This document shows, piece after piece, positions 33,218-43,907 of a stretch of 64,000 nucleotides of DNA. Every line of letters starts with the position of its first letter. Position 1 is the stretch's first letter. The DNA is from Budorcas taxicolor (Eukaryota > Chordata > Mammalia > Artiodactyla > Bovidae): NCBI RefSeq assembly GCF_023091745.1, contig NC_068910.1, positions 54,671,272 through 54,735,271 on the forward strand, written 5' to 3'. Below the pieces are notes generated by a model that was not told where the DNA came from, searched no databases, and worked only from the letters and a program-made list of their open reading frames with translations. Both the position numbers and the translations under genes were made by a program.

Positions 33218-33411
33218 GTGCTATTTGCTCAGTCATGTCCGACTCTTTGAGGCTCCTCTGTCCATGGGGTTTCCCAGGCAAGAGTACTGGAGTGGGTTGC
33301 TATTTCCTTCTCCAGGGGATCTTCCCCACCCAGGGATAGAACTTGTGTCTCCTGAGTCTCTTGCATTGGCAGGCGGATTCTTTACTACCACTGTGCCACC
33401 TAGGAAGCCCT
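33218..33411 (-). mobile_element. Bov-tA SINE with internal deletion
   Basis: GTCATGTCCGACTCTTTGAG jumps directly to GCTCCTCTGTCCATGG. About 30 bp of the usual 'cgaccccatggactgtagcccaccag' region is lost. The right half and head are complete. Confidence 0.92.
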
Positions 33412-34298
33412 GTCCATATGTATACATACTTTTTAATATAATTTTTATTACTTTAATATTCTGTTTTAAAAAATTTAACATTATATGTGAAGCATTTCTT
33501 TTCCTCAGAGCTCTTTTATAAATCAGTGCATATAATTAATTCAGTATTGGTTTTTCATGATGTACACAACTATTCTCTTCCTTTTGGGCATTTAAGTAAT
33601 TTCCAGTTTTTTAAAGACAAAATAAAGACGTTGGTGCCAAAGCAGATAGATACTCCCAGCAATTCCCAAAGTTGACATCTGGACACAGAAATGCAAAGAG
33701 AGGTCTCTAGAGTCTCGCTGAGGCTCAGACTCCAAGTCCTGCTGAAGGTAATGCCCAAAATTTCCCCCAAAGCCCGTGAACCAAATCTCACTAAATGAGC
33801 TGCCGACAAGGCCCCAAAACTCGGTTCAACTCTAGATTCGATACACTCACTGCTGTGCCCTCTCTCCCAGTATCCCCACCTGCCAGGCTACCCACACTTT
33901 AGCAGCTGACAGAGCCCTGTGGTTTTTCTGGGGTTAAGTCTTATCAACTTCAGGCTCTATTATTTCCTTGCACACAATTTTGTGCATATAATAAAAATAA
34001 CAAGTCATGAGACAAAGTAGGAAAATGTGATCAATAAACCAGAGAGAAAAGAGTTGAAAGAATTGACATATAGCACAGAGGTTGGAATTAGCAGATGCAG
34101 ACTCTTTCGCGGGGTATGTATGGTTGGATTTATTAAATAACACGGCATAACAAGGAATTAATCTCTAATGATCATATGCAAGAAACAATAGGTAGTTTAG
34201 CGCCAGATATAGAAATAGCCATTTATGTGAATCAGGCATCTTGGCATTAGCCCTTAGCTACTAATAATTAAGCTTAATTTTACTTTGATTAAAAAAAC
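33412..34298. other. No recognised feature
   Basis: About 890 bp; nothing recognised. Confidence 0.5.
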
Positions 34299-34610
34299 CA
34301 TTTTTTATTGTAGTGGAATTGTTTTAACACTGTTGTGTTGGTTTCTGCTGTACAATGAAGTGAATCAGCTATACGTATACATATATCTCCCCCTTGGACC
34401 TCCCTCCCCTGCCCATCCTCCCACAGCACCCCTCTGCGTCATCACAGGGGCGGAGCTGAGTTCCCTGTGCGGCAGCAGCGTCCCGAGAGCTGTCTGCTTT
34501 GCACAGGGTGGTGCATATACAATGCTGGTGTGTATGTCAGTGATGCTCTCCCAACTTGTCCCGTGCTCCCCTCCCCCGCACCATGTCCATTTGTCCACTC
34601 TACAGCAGGT
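34299..34610 (-). mobile_element. L1 3' end, GC-richer variant
   Basis: TTTTTTATTGTAGTGGAATTG, GTTTCTGCTGTACAATGAAG, ACGTATACATATATCTCCCC and GAGCTGAGTTCCCTGTGC. A different L1 subfamily end from those at 15 and 24 kb. Confidence 0.8.
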
Positions 34611-34614
34611 GTGG

Positions 34615-35310
34615 ACTTTTGAACAGACACTATAAATACAGCAAAGGATCTAGTGGAAAAGAGGAATAACACATGTAAACAGAGGTAGAATTTCAGCATA
34701 AAGAAGGGAAGTGTTGAAAGTAAGCAAATGGAAATGCTAAAAAATGTCTATCAGAATTGACTTTCTAAATTGAACTGGTACACCTAACAGCAGGGAAAGA
34801 TCAGTGGACATGGAGACAGGTTAATAGAGATTACACAAGCTGAAAACAAAGAAGAAAGAAGAATGCCAAACCAAAAGGGACAGCTGAGACCTATGATCTA
34901 AGATAAATATAATGGAGTCCTGAAATGAGAGGAGAGAGGGAACAGGGCAGAAAAAATATTTGAAGAAATATGGCCACATATTCCCCAAGTTGATGAAATA
35001 TAATTACCCACAGGTCCAAGAATTTCCGTGAATTCCAAGCAAGATAAATTCAAAGTAAACCATAGTCAAAGAGAGTCAACTTCCAAAAAATGGAGATACA
35101 GAGGAAATTGTGAAATTAGCTGAAAGAAAAGATTTATTACTTGCAGCATAAGGGCGGATCTCTCACCAGAAAAAATGTGTATATATCTGTTCACACATAT
35201 ATACATTCTTTAAAAGATTACTGGTTATTTAAAAGAGTAATAAAGATGTGTTGTGGGATTGTAACATATGTAGAAGTAATCTACGTAACAACTACATTCT
35301 ACAGAGCCCC
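34615..35310 (+). mobile_element. Old L1 fragment, sense
   Basis: TTGAAGAAATATGGCC, AGGTCCAAGAATTTCCGTGAA, CCAAGCAAGATAAATTC and ACCATAGTCAAAGAGAG follow the order of an old L1M internal region in sense. No frame survives. The right limit is uncertain. Confidence 0.6.
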
Positions 35311-35679
35311 CTCTAGTCTGTTGGGGCCAGCAGGGCCCTGACAACCTGAGGTTGTTCGGTGGCAGCCACTGGTGCCATCAGGGAGCTGGTGACAGCTAGC
35401 AAGCTTCAGCCTAGGCCACCCCAAAAATGCTGTGTGGGACTGAGGGTGAGGTGTGCGGACCAGTCCAGACCGTGGTGCTGCTACCCACTACCTGGGAGAC
35501 AAAAGCCAACCTTTAAATGCAGGGAGAAAGAGTTCAGCATAATGCTTTCTGCCCTTGATAAAGAGCAAGTAAAGTCTCCAAGCTCAGGAATTATGAAGCC
35601 CTGGAGTCCTTTTGGAAGGAGGCTAGCCTTGAGACCAAGTCATGAAATGCTCAGAAATGCTGAGCCTGGAGGCAAATGA

Positions 35680-35710
<31 letters not shown>

Positions 35711-36034
35711 ATAAAGTTTCATTCTTGAGGTTAACACAGAATTGCCAGTAAAGGAATGAAGGAAAGAGACTCCTTCCTGCAAGTCCAGGATGAGTGCCAG
35801 AGAGGGCTCCTCACAGGATGCCCCGTCACTGGAAGGTGCTTGTCAGGAGCCATTGAGCTCCAAGTGATCTGCAGTCCTATCAGGGAAGCGAGACCAGCTG
35901 TATACCCAACAGGAAAGGTGTGGGCCGTCTCCAGGAAAGTGTAATGCTACCTCAACAAGAGCTAAAGGGCACAAAGAGCAGAGAACTCCATAAACCTGAT
36001 GAACAGAAAAAACAAAACTGTGATGACTTGAAAG
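35311..36034. other. Unassigned sequence with 27-base poly-A
   Basis: Two similar-composition blocks, each with a roughly 60-100 codon plus-strand frame (35359-35679, 35756-35944), lie either side of 27 consecutive A at 35681-35707. A poly-A run of this length marks a retrotransposed 3' end, but I recognise no source transcript. Confidence 0.4.
35681..35707 (+). repeat. Poly-A tract, 27 A
   Basis: Uninterrupted A run, the longest in the window. Confidence 0.97.
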
Positions 36035-37614
36035 CAACAGCTTTCAAGGTTTTTGGTGTCAGGACCCTTTTGCTTTCTTAAAAATTATTGAGGATCCTCA
36101 AGGGCTTTGGGTTTCCATTGTGCCTCAGCTGGTAAAGAATCTGCCTGCAGTGCAGGAGACCTGGGTTCAGTCTCTGGGTTGGGAAGATCCCCTGGAGAAG
36201 GGAAAGGCTACCCACTCCAGTATTCTGGCCTGGAGAATTCCATGGACTGTATAGTCTGTGGGGTCACAAAGAGTCAGACACTCAGACACGACTGAGCAAC
36301 TTTCACTCAAGGGCTTTTGGCCATGTGGGCTATATCCATTGGTTTTTACTATATCAGAAATTAAAATAGGAACATTTTGAGAATAGTATTTATTCATTAT
36401 TTTATTATCATCATAATAAATTATGCAATGATTTGATATTTATTTTTAATTATAAACCCCTAATATTTAAAATAATACATTTAATGAAAAATTGCCAATT
36501 TTCCTCCCCCAAACAACAAAAATTACTAAGAAGACTGGTATTATTTTACAGATTTGTAAATTTTTTAAAAGATGTCTGACTTAATAGAAGGTAGCTGGAT
36601 TCTTATATCTGCTTCTGCATTCAATATGTTGCAGTGTATTGCTGTAATTTGGATATATGAAAAAAATTCTTTCTTACACAAATACATAATTGGAAAAGAG
36701 AGGAGTATGCTAACAGTTTTTTTAGGTAATGGTGGGTATTCTTTGTTACTGTATTAAAACTTGACAGTTGTTTATTAAAGGGTAGTTGTGATGTGGAATC
36801 TGACATCATATCAGTGAAGTTTCCATGCTCTGCTACAATAATTCATCGGTCCATCTAGTATTTTAAATAACTCTTTTCCCTTTGTATGATTTTATAATAT
36901 CATGCATTGCCCCTTGAAAAATACTGATTTACTGAGTTATTTAAATCCTCCAAATGTTGATATATTTTATTATAAAATATAGAGACATTATATTTGTTAA
37001 TAACACCACTGATTAACCAGAATAGGCTTTTAGTATTGGGATACTGTCAAACTCATGATGACTGATACAATTTTTTTTCCCAAAAATTCTGACGTTCACT
37101 TGAAAACTTGAATTTTATCTTGGGCAAAAATACTATCAACTGTTTTCCTTGAAGTGACAGGCTTGCTTTGTTTATTTGCAATAACGCGTCTGCCAAATCC
37201 CTAAATCTGTGTGGTTTGTCAGATTTTCTTTCAAATGAAAATAGTATTCTATGAAAAAGTGGCTAGTTCAGCTCGCAACTCAGTCAGTTACACACATGCT
37301 TTCCGTCCAGATAATCATCAGACTCAGTATGAAGCAGAAGCTGCTTTATTTAATTAATTTATTTTTTAAGCCAAGATTGTAAGATGATGAGAATACAATG
37401 ACTACTAGTACATTTTGGTGCCTCTGCTGTGATTCATACTAAAATGTTACCAGCTTTACTCATCATTTTTTCTTGCACTGTCAGTGTAAATGTCAACTGT
37501 GAAAAAGGAAATGGTATCTTGGTATTATGCTGAGAATACTTTTGACCTCACAGATCTGCCAAAAGAATCTTAGGGATACCCTGGCTCCCACAGACTACAG
37601 TTTGAGAATTACTG
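36035..37614. mobile_element. hAT-superfamily DNA transposon fossil
   Basis: The left end, CAACAGCTTTCAAGG..TTTTGGTGTCAGGACCC, and the right end, CAGTTTGAGAATTACTG, form imperfect terminal inverted repeats. The 8-base flanks CTTGAAAG (36027-36034) and CTCTAAAG (37615-37622) match at 6 of 8. The interior has ATTATTGAGGATCC, GGCCATGTGGGCTATATCC and GTTATTTAAATCCTCCAA blocks of an old mammalian element. I see no transposase frame. The exact family is not assigned. Confidence 0.65.
36109..36305 (+). mobile_element. Bov-tA SINE with target duplication
   Basis: Flanked by perfect 12-base copies of CTCAAGGGCTTT at 36097-36108 and 36306-36317. The SINE runs from GGGTTTCCATTGTGCCTCAG to CGACTGAGCAACTTTCA. 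Confidence 0.97.
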
Positions 37615-37622
37615 CTCTAAAG

Positions 37623-39247
37623 CATGGATGGAAAAAGTTCTACATGAGAAGCAACATCAGATCAAAACTGACTAAATGTCTCCTGAAGACAGCAGATTGG
37701 CTGTGGTCCTTGAAATAGATAACACCAGGAAAAGGACATAAAGAGACAATGAAAATTGGAACCACTTAGATGATAAGTCAATATGACCTTTGAGGAAACT
37801 GATCAATGCTGTCAAGTTAAATGCCTTCTTACAAACCCTTGAAGTAGGAAGCAACCAAATATATACTGAACTAAGTAGAGAAGATAAAAATCTCTGACAG
37901 AACTAGACTGATTTATTTGTCCTTGGAAAAGCCAGCTGAATGCTCTTGGTTACAGAAAATGCACGCGGAAGGCTGAAATCAATGCAGACGGTATAACACT
38001 TGAGAATTTAGAAAAGGATCCACAAGATACTGGTGATTCACATAGAGCATTAGGCTGAAGCCCAGGAGAACCAGGAAATCATTTGGATATCAGATCCTCA
38101 AGAGAGGAGGCTTGTCTTATCAAACGAGGGCAGTTCAGAGATGCAGGGCTCAGTGTTGCCCTGCTTTACCAGACATCGTGTCCACGGGTTCCAGAGCCAA
38201 GATGACAGGATGTACACCAGCTTGTCTGTATCCTGGTCCAGCTTTCTTTTCATGTACAAGATAGACTCTCTCTTTTTGCTCCAGATGTTGGTCCTCTTTC
38301 TGCACCAACAAGACTTGTAAGTTCTAATGGGCTGCTTTTGAGAGAGCGATTAGTCCACATTAAAAAAAAATGACATCTGCTGGGACTCATCCCAGAATGT
38401 TTTTGATAATTTAGGTCCTCCTGACTCATTTCTGTCACTGGAATGTGAAGTAGCTGCAGGTACTTTTCTTCAACCCCATCATCCAGGTGATGGTTCCATG
38501 CTGGGAAGGGATCCATTCATGAGAAAGGACCTCATCAATAAACCTGTATGAAGCCCCAAGATTGCTTCCTGCAGGGAGTTTTCCTAGCTTTTCATCCCCT
38601 AGTAGCACAGAGGAATATCCACCCACCAGGGGAATGTCCTTGTATTTTTGCCCAAGAGTGACTTCTGAGGTGTGAGTTTTCTATGGCTGAGTTAGCCTTC
38701 CAGAGAGTCTCCTTGTGAAAGTTCAGGCCATGGCAATCGTGTTAATAATGTTTCTATCACTCTTCTAAAGACATTTTAAATTCTTTTTTCATTTAAGAGC
38801 TGTTGTTTAAGTAGTTGTACATTTGCTCAAATTGAAGCTTGATGGAATTATACCTCTTAGGGTAGTATTTTGTAAGTAGTGGAATGATTTTATAAATTAG
38901 AATCTTATGAATGAGTTATTTCCATCTTATTGTTCTCTGTAGGTAGTGGAAGATTTGATTTTGATTTGATTAACCAGTCCACCAGAACATCAGCTAGAGT
39001 AGGCACTTTGCATGAGCAGCTATGCACATTTAAAATTTCAAAGCCTGTTTTTCTCTGCTAAGAACTCGTTTTTTAGTATAGCACTGAGAAAAATTGGAGA
39101 GTTGTTTGAAGTTGACTAAAATTTTTATTGGGGTTAAAAAGTAATAAAGAATGAATAAAGTGGTGGCACAGAATGCCTTTTTGTTTTAGAGATGCAGCCG
39201 GGGTGAAAGAAGGTTAAGTGCTCGTGCATTTAAAGAGAGGGACCGTT
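37623..39247. other. No recognised feature
   Basis: About 1.6 kb. The overlapping minus-strand frames 38250-38516 and 38435-38626 are unrelated to any family I know. A decayed retrocopy is possible but unsupported. Confidence 0.45.
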
Positions 39248-39496
39248 GGGTTACTTCCATGTCCTGGCTACTGTAAATAGTGCTGCAATGAACATTGGGG
39301 TGCATGCGTCTTTTTGAATTGTGGTTTTCTCTGGATATATGCCCAGGAGTGGGACTGCTGGATCATATGGTAGTTGTATTTTTAGCTTTTTAAGGAACGT
39401 CCATACTGTTCTTCACAGTGGTTGCACTAACTTACGTTTCCATCAACGGTGTAAAAGAGGGATTAAAGAGGGTTCCCTTTCCTCCATACCCTCTCC
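39248..39496 (-). mobile_element. L1, inverted 5' part
   Basis: Antisense L1: GTTACTTCCATGTCCTGGCT, AATAGTGCTGCAATGAACAT, GGATATATGCCCAGGAGTGG, AAGGAACGTCCATACTGTTC, CTTCACAGTGGTTGCACTAA. Read on the minus strand it ends ..GGACATGGAAGTAACCC, and L1 then continues with AAATGTCCATCAACA, which starts on the plus strand at 39498. Confidence 0.88.
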
Positions 39497-39497
39497 T

Positions 39498-40880
39498 AAA
39501 TGTCCATCAACACAGGACTGGATAAAGTAGATGTGGTACATGTATACAGTGGAATATTCAGTTCAGTCCAGTCACTCAGTTGTGTCCGACTCTTTGCGAC
39601 CCCATGTATCGCAGCACGCCAGGCCTCCCTGTCCATCACCAACTCCCGGAGTTCACTCAGACTCATGTCCATCGAGTCAGTGATGCCATCCAGCCATCTC
39701 ATCCTCTGTCATCCCCTCCTCCTCCTGCCCCCAATCCCTCCCAGCATCAGAGTCTTTTCCAATGAGTCAACTCTTTGCATGAGGTGGCCAAAGTACTGGA
39801 GTTTCAGGTTTACCATCATTCCTTCCAAAGAAATCCCAGGGCTGATCTCCTTCAGAATGCACTGGTTGGATCTCCTTGCAGTCCAAGGGACTCTCAAGCG
39901 TCTTCTCCAACACCACAGTTCAAAAGCATCAATACTTCGGCACTCAGCCTTCTTCACAGTCCAACTCTCACATCCATACATGACCACAGGAAAAACCATA
40001 GCCTTAACTAGACGGACCTTAGTCAGCAAAGTAATGTCCCTACTTTTGAATATGCTATCCAGGTTGGTCATAATTTTTCTTCCAAGGAGTAAGCATCTTT
40101 TAATTTCATGGCTGCAATCACCATCTGCAGTGATTTTGGAGCCCCCCAAAATAAAATCTGACGCTGTTTACCCATCTATTTGCCATGAAGTGATGGGACC
40201 GGATGCCATGATCTTCGTTTTCTGAGCTTTAAGCCAACTTTTTCACTCTGCACTTTCACTTCCATCAAGAGGCTTTTTAGTTCCTCTTCACTTTCTGCCA
40301 TAAGGGTGGTGTCATCTGCATATCTGAGGTTATTGAGATTTCTCCCGGCAATCTTGATTCCAGCTTGTGTTTCTTCCAGTCCAGCGTTTCTCATGATGTA
40401 CTCTGCATAGCCATAAAAGGAATGAAACGGTGTCATTTGCAGAGATGTGGATGGACCTGGAGACTGTCATACAGAGTGAAGTACATCAGAAAGAGAAAAT
40501 CAAATATTGTATATTAACACATATATGGGGAATCTAGAAAAATGGTACAGAGGATCTTATTTGCAAAGCAGAAATGGAGACACAGACATAGAGAACAAAC
40601 ATGTGGGTACCAAGGGGAAAATGGGGGGTGAGATGAATTGGGAGAACGGGATTGACATTTATACACTACTGATACTATGTATAAAGTAGGTAATTCACGA
40701 GAACCTACTGTACAGCACAGGGGACTCCACTCGGTGCCCTGTGGTGATGTGAATGGTGAAGAGATCCATAAAGGAGGGGATATATGTAAGCGTATAGCTG
40801 ACTCGCTTTGCTGTAGGGCAGAAAGGAACACACCATTGCAGAACAACTATACTATAATAAAACTTACTAAAAAAAACAAA
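39498..40880 (+). mobile_element. L1 3' part, sense, split by BovB
   Basis: 39498-39558 (AAATGTCCATCAACAC to GTATACAGTGGAATATT) and 40409-40880 (GCCATAAAAGGAATGAAACG, GAGATGTGGATGGACCTGGA, GGGGAATCTAGAAAAATGG, ending ACTATACTATAATAAAACTT plus A-rich). It forms one 5'-inverted insertion with the preceding entry. Flanks AAAGAGAGGGA (near 39232) and AAATAGAGGGG (near 40880) may be a decayed target duplication. Confidence 0.88.
39559..40408 (-). mobile_element. BovB LINE 3' part, inserted in L1
   Basis: Antisense from CAGTTCAGTCCAGTCACTCA to TGATGTACTCTGCATA, where L1 resumes. On the minus strand 40176-40436 has the LRYADDTTL catalytic box and 39709-40149 the C-terminal region (VMYGCESWTVKK). 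The two are in different frames. About five L1 bases at the insertion point are missing. Confidence 0.93.
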
Positions 40881-41017
40881 AATAGAGGGGCCAGACCACC
40901 CATGCAATCCTTCCTGAAGGGAGTTCCAAAGAACAAATTTCATCCCACGTAGCCCATCACTCACTTCTGTTCTATATGCATTGGAGGGTGGAGGAATTAG
41001 TGGGTCTTACTAGGGTT

Positions 41018-42877
41018 CTAGCTAACCCACGTCCGAGGTCAGGGGCGATGGGCGGGAGGAGCTACCTGACGCCTGAGGCCAGGGACGTTGGCCGGGAGGA
41101 GCTACCCCACTCCCGAGGTCAGGGGCAGCAGCTGAGAGGAGCAACGCCGCATCCAAGGAGCGGTGGCTGCACGGGCGCAGGAGGGCTAGGAGGAGCTACT
41201 CCACCTTCAAGGTCAGGAGGGGTGGTGGTGAGGAGATACCTCTCATCCAAGGTGAGGAACAGTGGCTGTGCTTTGCTGGAGCAGCCGTGAAGAGATAGCC
41301 CACGTCCAAGGTAAGAGAGACCCAAGTAAGATGGTAGGTGTGGTGAGAGGGCATCAGAGGGCAGACACACTGAAACCATAATCACAGAAAACTAGCCAAT
41401 CTGATCACACAGACCACAGCCTTGTCTAACTCAGTGAAACTAAACCATGCCGTGTGGGGCCATCCAAGACCGGTGGGTCATGGTGGAGAGGTCTGACGGA
41501 ATGTGGTCCACTGGAGAAGGGAATGGCAAACCACTTCAGTATTCTTGCCTTGAGAACGCCATGAACAGCATGAAAAGGCAAAATGATAGGATACCAAAAG
41601 AGGAACTCCCCAGGTTGGTAGGTGCCTAATATGCTACTGGAGATTAGAGGAGAAATAACTCCAGAAAAAATGAAGGGATGGAGCCAAAGCAAAAACAATA
41701 CCCAGTTGTGGATGTGACTGGTGATAGAAGCAAGGTCTGATGCTGTAAAGAGCAATATTGCATAGGAACCTGGAATGTTAGGTCCATGAATCAAGGCAAA
41801 TTGGAAGTGGTCAAACAGGAGATGGCAAGAGTGAACGTTGACATTCTAGGAATCAGCAAACTAAAATGGACTGGAATGGGTGAATTTAACTCAGATGACT
41901 ATCATATCTACTACTGTGGGCAGGAATCCCTTGGAAGAAATGGAGTAGCCATCATGGTCAACAAAAGAATCTGAAAGCAGTACTTAGATGCAATCTCAAA
42001 AACGACAGAATGATCTCTGTTCATTTCCAAGGCAAACCATTTAATATCACAGTAATGCAAGTCTATGCCCCAACCAGTAATGCTGAAGAAGCTGAAGTTG
42101 AATGGTTCTATGAAGACCTAGAAGACCTTTTAGAACTAACACCCAAAAAAGATGTCCTTTTCATTATAGGGGACTGGAATGCAAAAGTAGGAAGTCAAGA
42201 AACACCTTGAGTAACAGGCAAATTTGGCCTTGGAATGCGGAATGAAGCAGGGCAAACACTAATAGAGTTTTGCCAAGAAAATGCACTGGTCATAGCAAAC
42301 ACCCTCTTCCAACAACATAAGAGAAGACTTTACACATGGACATCACCAGATGGTCAACACCGAAATCAGATTGATCATATTCTCTGCAGCCAAAGATGGA
42401 GAAGCTCTATACAGTCAGCAAAAACAAGACCAGGAACTGACTGTGGCTCAGATCATGAACTTCTTATTGCCAAATTCAGACTTAAATTGAAGAAAGTAGG
42501 GAAAACTGCTAGACCATTCAGGTATGACCTAAATCAAATCCCTTATGATTATACAATGGAACTGAGAAATAGATTTAAGGGACTAGATCTGATAGAGTGC
42601 CTGATGAACTATGGTCAGAGGTTCATGACATTGTACAGGAGACAGGGATCAAGACCATCCCCATGGAAAAGAAATGCAAAAAAGCAAAATGGCTGTCTGG
42701 GGAGGCCTTACAAATAGCTGTGAAAAGAAGAGAAGCGAAAAGCAAAGGAGAAAAGGAAAGATATAAGCATCTGAATGCAGAGTTCCAAAGAATAGCAAGA
42801 AGAGATAAGAAAGCCTTCCTCAGCAATCAATGCAAAGAAATAGAGGAAAACAACAGAATGGGAAAGACTAGAGATCT
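41018..42877 (+). mobile_element. BovB LINE 5' half: leader plus endonuclease
   Basis: This copy has the half that the others lack. 41020-41310 is a leader of about 40-bp repeats. The coding part then begins. 41786-41974 (ISKLKWTGMGEFNSDD), 42010-42210 (VYAPTSNAEE, IIGDWNAKVG) and 42235-42717 (SPDGQHRNQIDHIL, GSDHELLIAKF) are an APE-type endonuclease; the SDH motif and GDWN are its signature residues. 42597-42908 continues toward the RT. A stop near 41974, a frame change before 42010, a stop at 42208-42210 and another frame change near 42600 break it. It ends abruptly at about 42877, before any RT. Confidence 0.93.
41020..41310 (+). repeat. BovB leader tandem repeats, GC-rich
   Basis: Units begin AGCTACCCCAC or a variant at 41020, 41060, 41100 and 41140 (exactly 40 bp apart), then at 41194, 41234 and 41293 with longer or diverged units. 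The stretch is rich in G+C and CpG. In RTE-type elements this part holds the internal promoter; promoter activity here is inference. Confidence 0.88.
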
Positions 42878-43062
42878 CTGTGTGCTAAGTTGCTTCAGTC
42901 ATGTTTAACTCTTTGCAACCCCAAGGAATATATCCTGCCAGGCTGCTCTGTCCATGGGACCTTCTCCAGGGCATTTTTCTGACCCAAACATCAAACCCCA
43001 TTTCTTATGTCTCGTGCATTGGCTGGTGGGTTCTTTACCACTAGCACCACCTGGGAAACCCA
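42878..43062 (-). mobile_element. Bov-tA SINE at BovB break
   Basis: From TGTGCTAAGTTGCTTCAGTC to GCACCACCTGGGAAACCC. It starts exactly where the BovB sequence stops (after GACTAGAGATCTCT); BovB does not resume on its other side. Confidence 0.9.
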
Positions 43063-43308
43063 TTCACATCTCCTACATGAGGCCAAGTAAAGGGATTCTC
43101 AGTAACTCCTGGAGGCATTTCCTGTGTTGGAGGATACAGCAGCTGGGGTCAGGCTCACACCTAGACAGAGGCTGGTTACAACTTTCCTTGAGGTCAGGGC
43201 ACTGAGAGGACAAGGGCAGGAGCAAGGAGCGCTTTCAGCTGTCTTTGGAACAATGGTGGTCCTTGGAAGGCAACTGGGCTTGTCTATAATTTAAAGCATC
43301 TGCCCAGG

Positions 43309-43485
43309 AGACACCCCTGGTTGTCCAGTTGTTAAGATTTTGCCTTCTAATGCCGGGGGTAGGGGTTCAATCCCTGGTCGAGGAGCCAACATCCCACATG
43401 CCTTGTGGCCAGAAAAACCAAAACATAAAACAGAAACAACATTGTAACAAATTCAGTCAAGACTTTAAAAATGGTTCACATAAAA
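43309..43485 (+). mobile_element. CHR-type SINE with long unique tail
   Basis: Head AGACACCCCTGGTTGTCCAG, B box GGTTCAATCCCTGGTCGAGG, then AAACAGAAACAACATTGTAA and AGACTTTAAAAATGGTTCAC. Confidence 0.85.
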
Positions 43486-43660
43486 AAATAATGTAAAAAT
43501 ATACAAATAAATCATCTGCTTGGGGGATCAGCCTGTGCCAAAATGGCAACCCAGAAGCAAGAGTCTGTGCTTTACTGGAACAATGGGGGACCCCCTCAAG
43601 TGAGGAATCCACCCCCAAGAAAGACTAAAGAGAAGAGGCTACAAAGAGAAAGAGCTACTG

Positions 43661-43884
43661 TGTGTGAGTGCTAAGTCACTTCGGTCGTGTTTGACTCTTT
43701 GTGACCCCATGGACTGTAGCCCACCAGGCTCCTCTGTCCATGGGATTCTCCAGGCAAGGATACTGGAGTGTATTGCCATACTCTCCTCCAGGGGATCTTC
43801 CTGACCCAGGGATCAAACCCACGTCTCTTCCATCTCCAGGATTAGCAGGTGGGTTCTTTACCACTAGCACCACCTGGGAAGCCC
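43661..43884 (-). mobile_element. Bov-tA SINE with target duplication
   Basis: Flanked by perfect 10-base copies of AAGAGCTACT (43651-43660 and 43885-43894). The SINE runs from GTGAGTGCTAAGTCACTTCG to CACCACCTGGGAAGCCC. Confidence 0.97.
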
Positions 43885-43907
43885 AAGAGCTACTAGTATT
43901 GAAAGGT

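Noticed and set aside
38250..38626. Overlapping minus-strand frames of 88 and 63 codons
   Set aside because: Considered as a decayed retrocopy, but I recognise no parent gene and see no poly-A end.
41018..41310. CpG-island promoter of a host gene
   Set aside because: The CpG-rich stretch is the BovB leader, continuous with the BovB coding part; no host exon follows.
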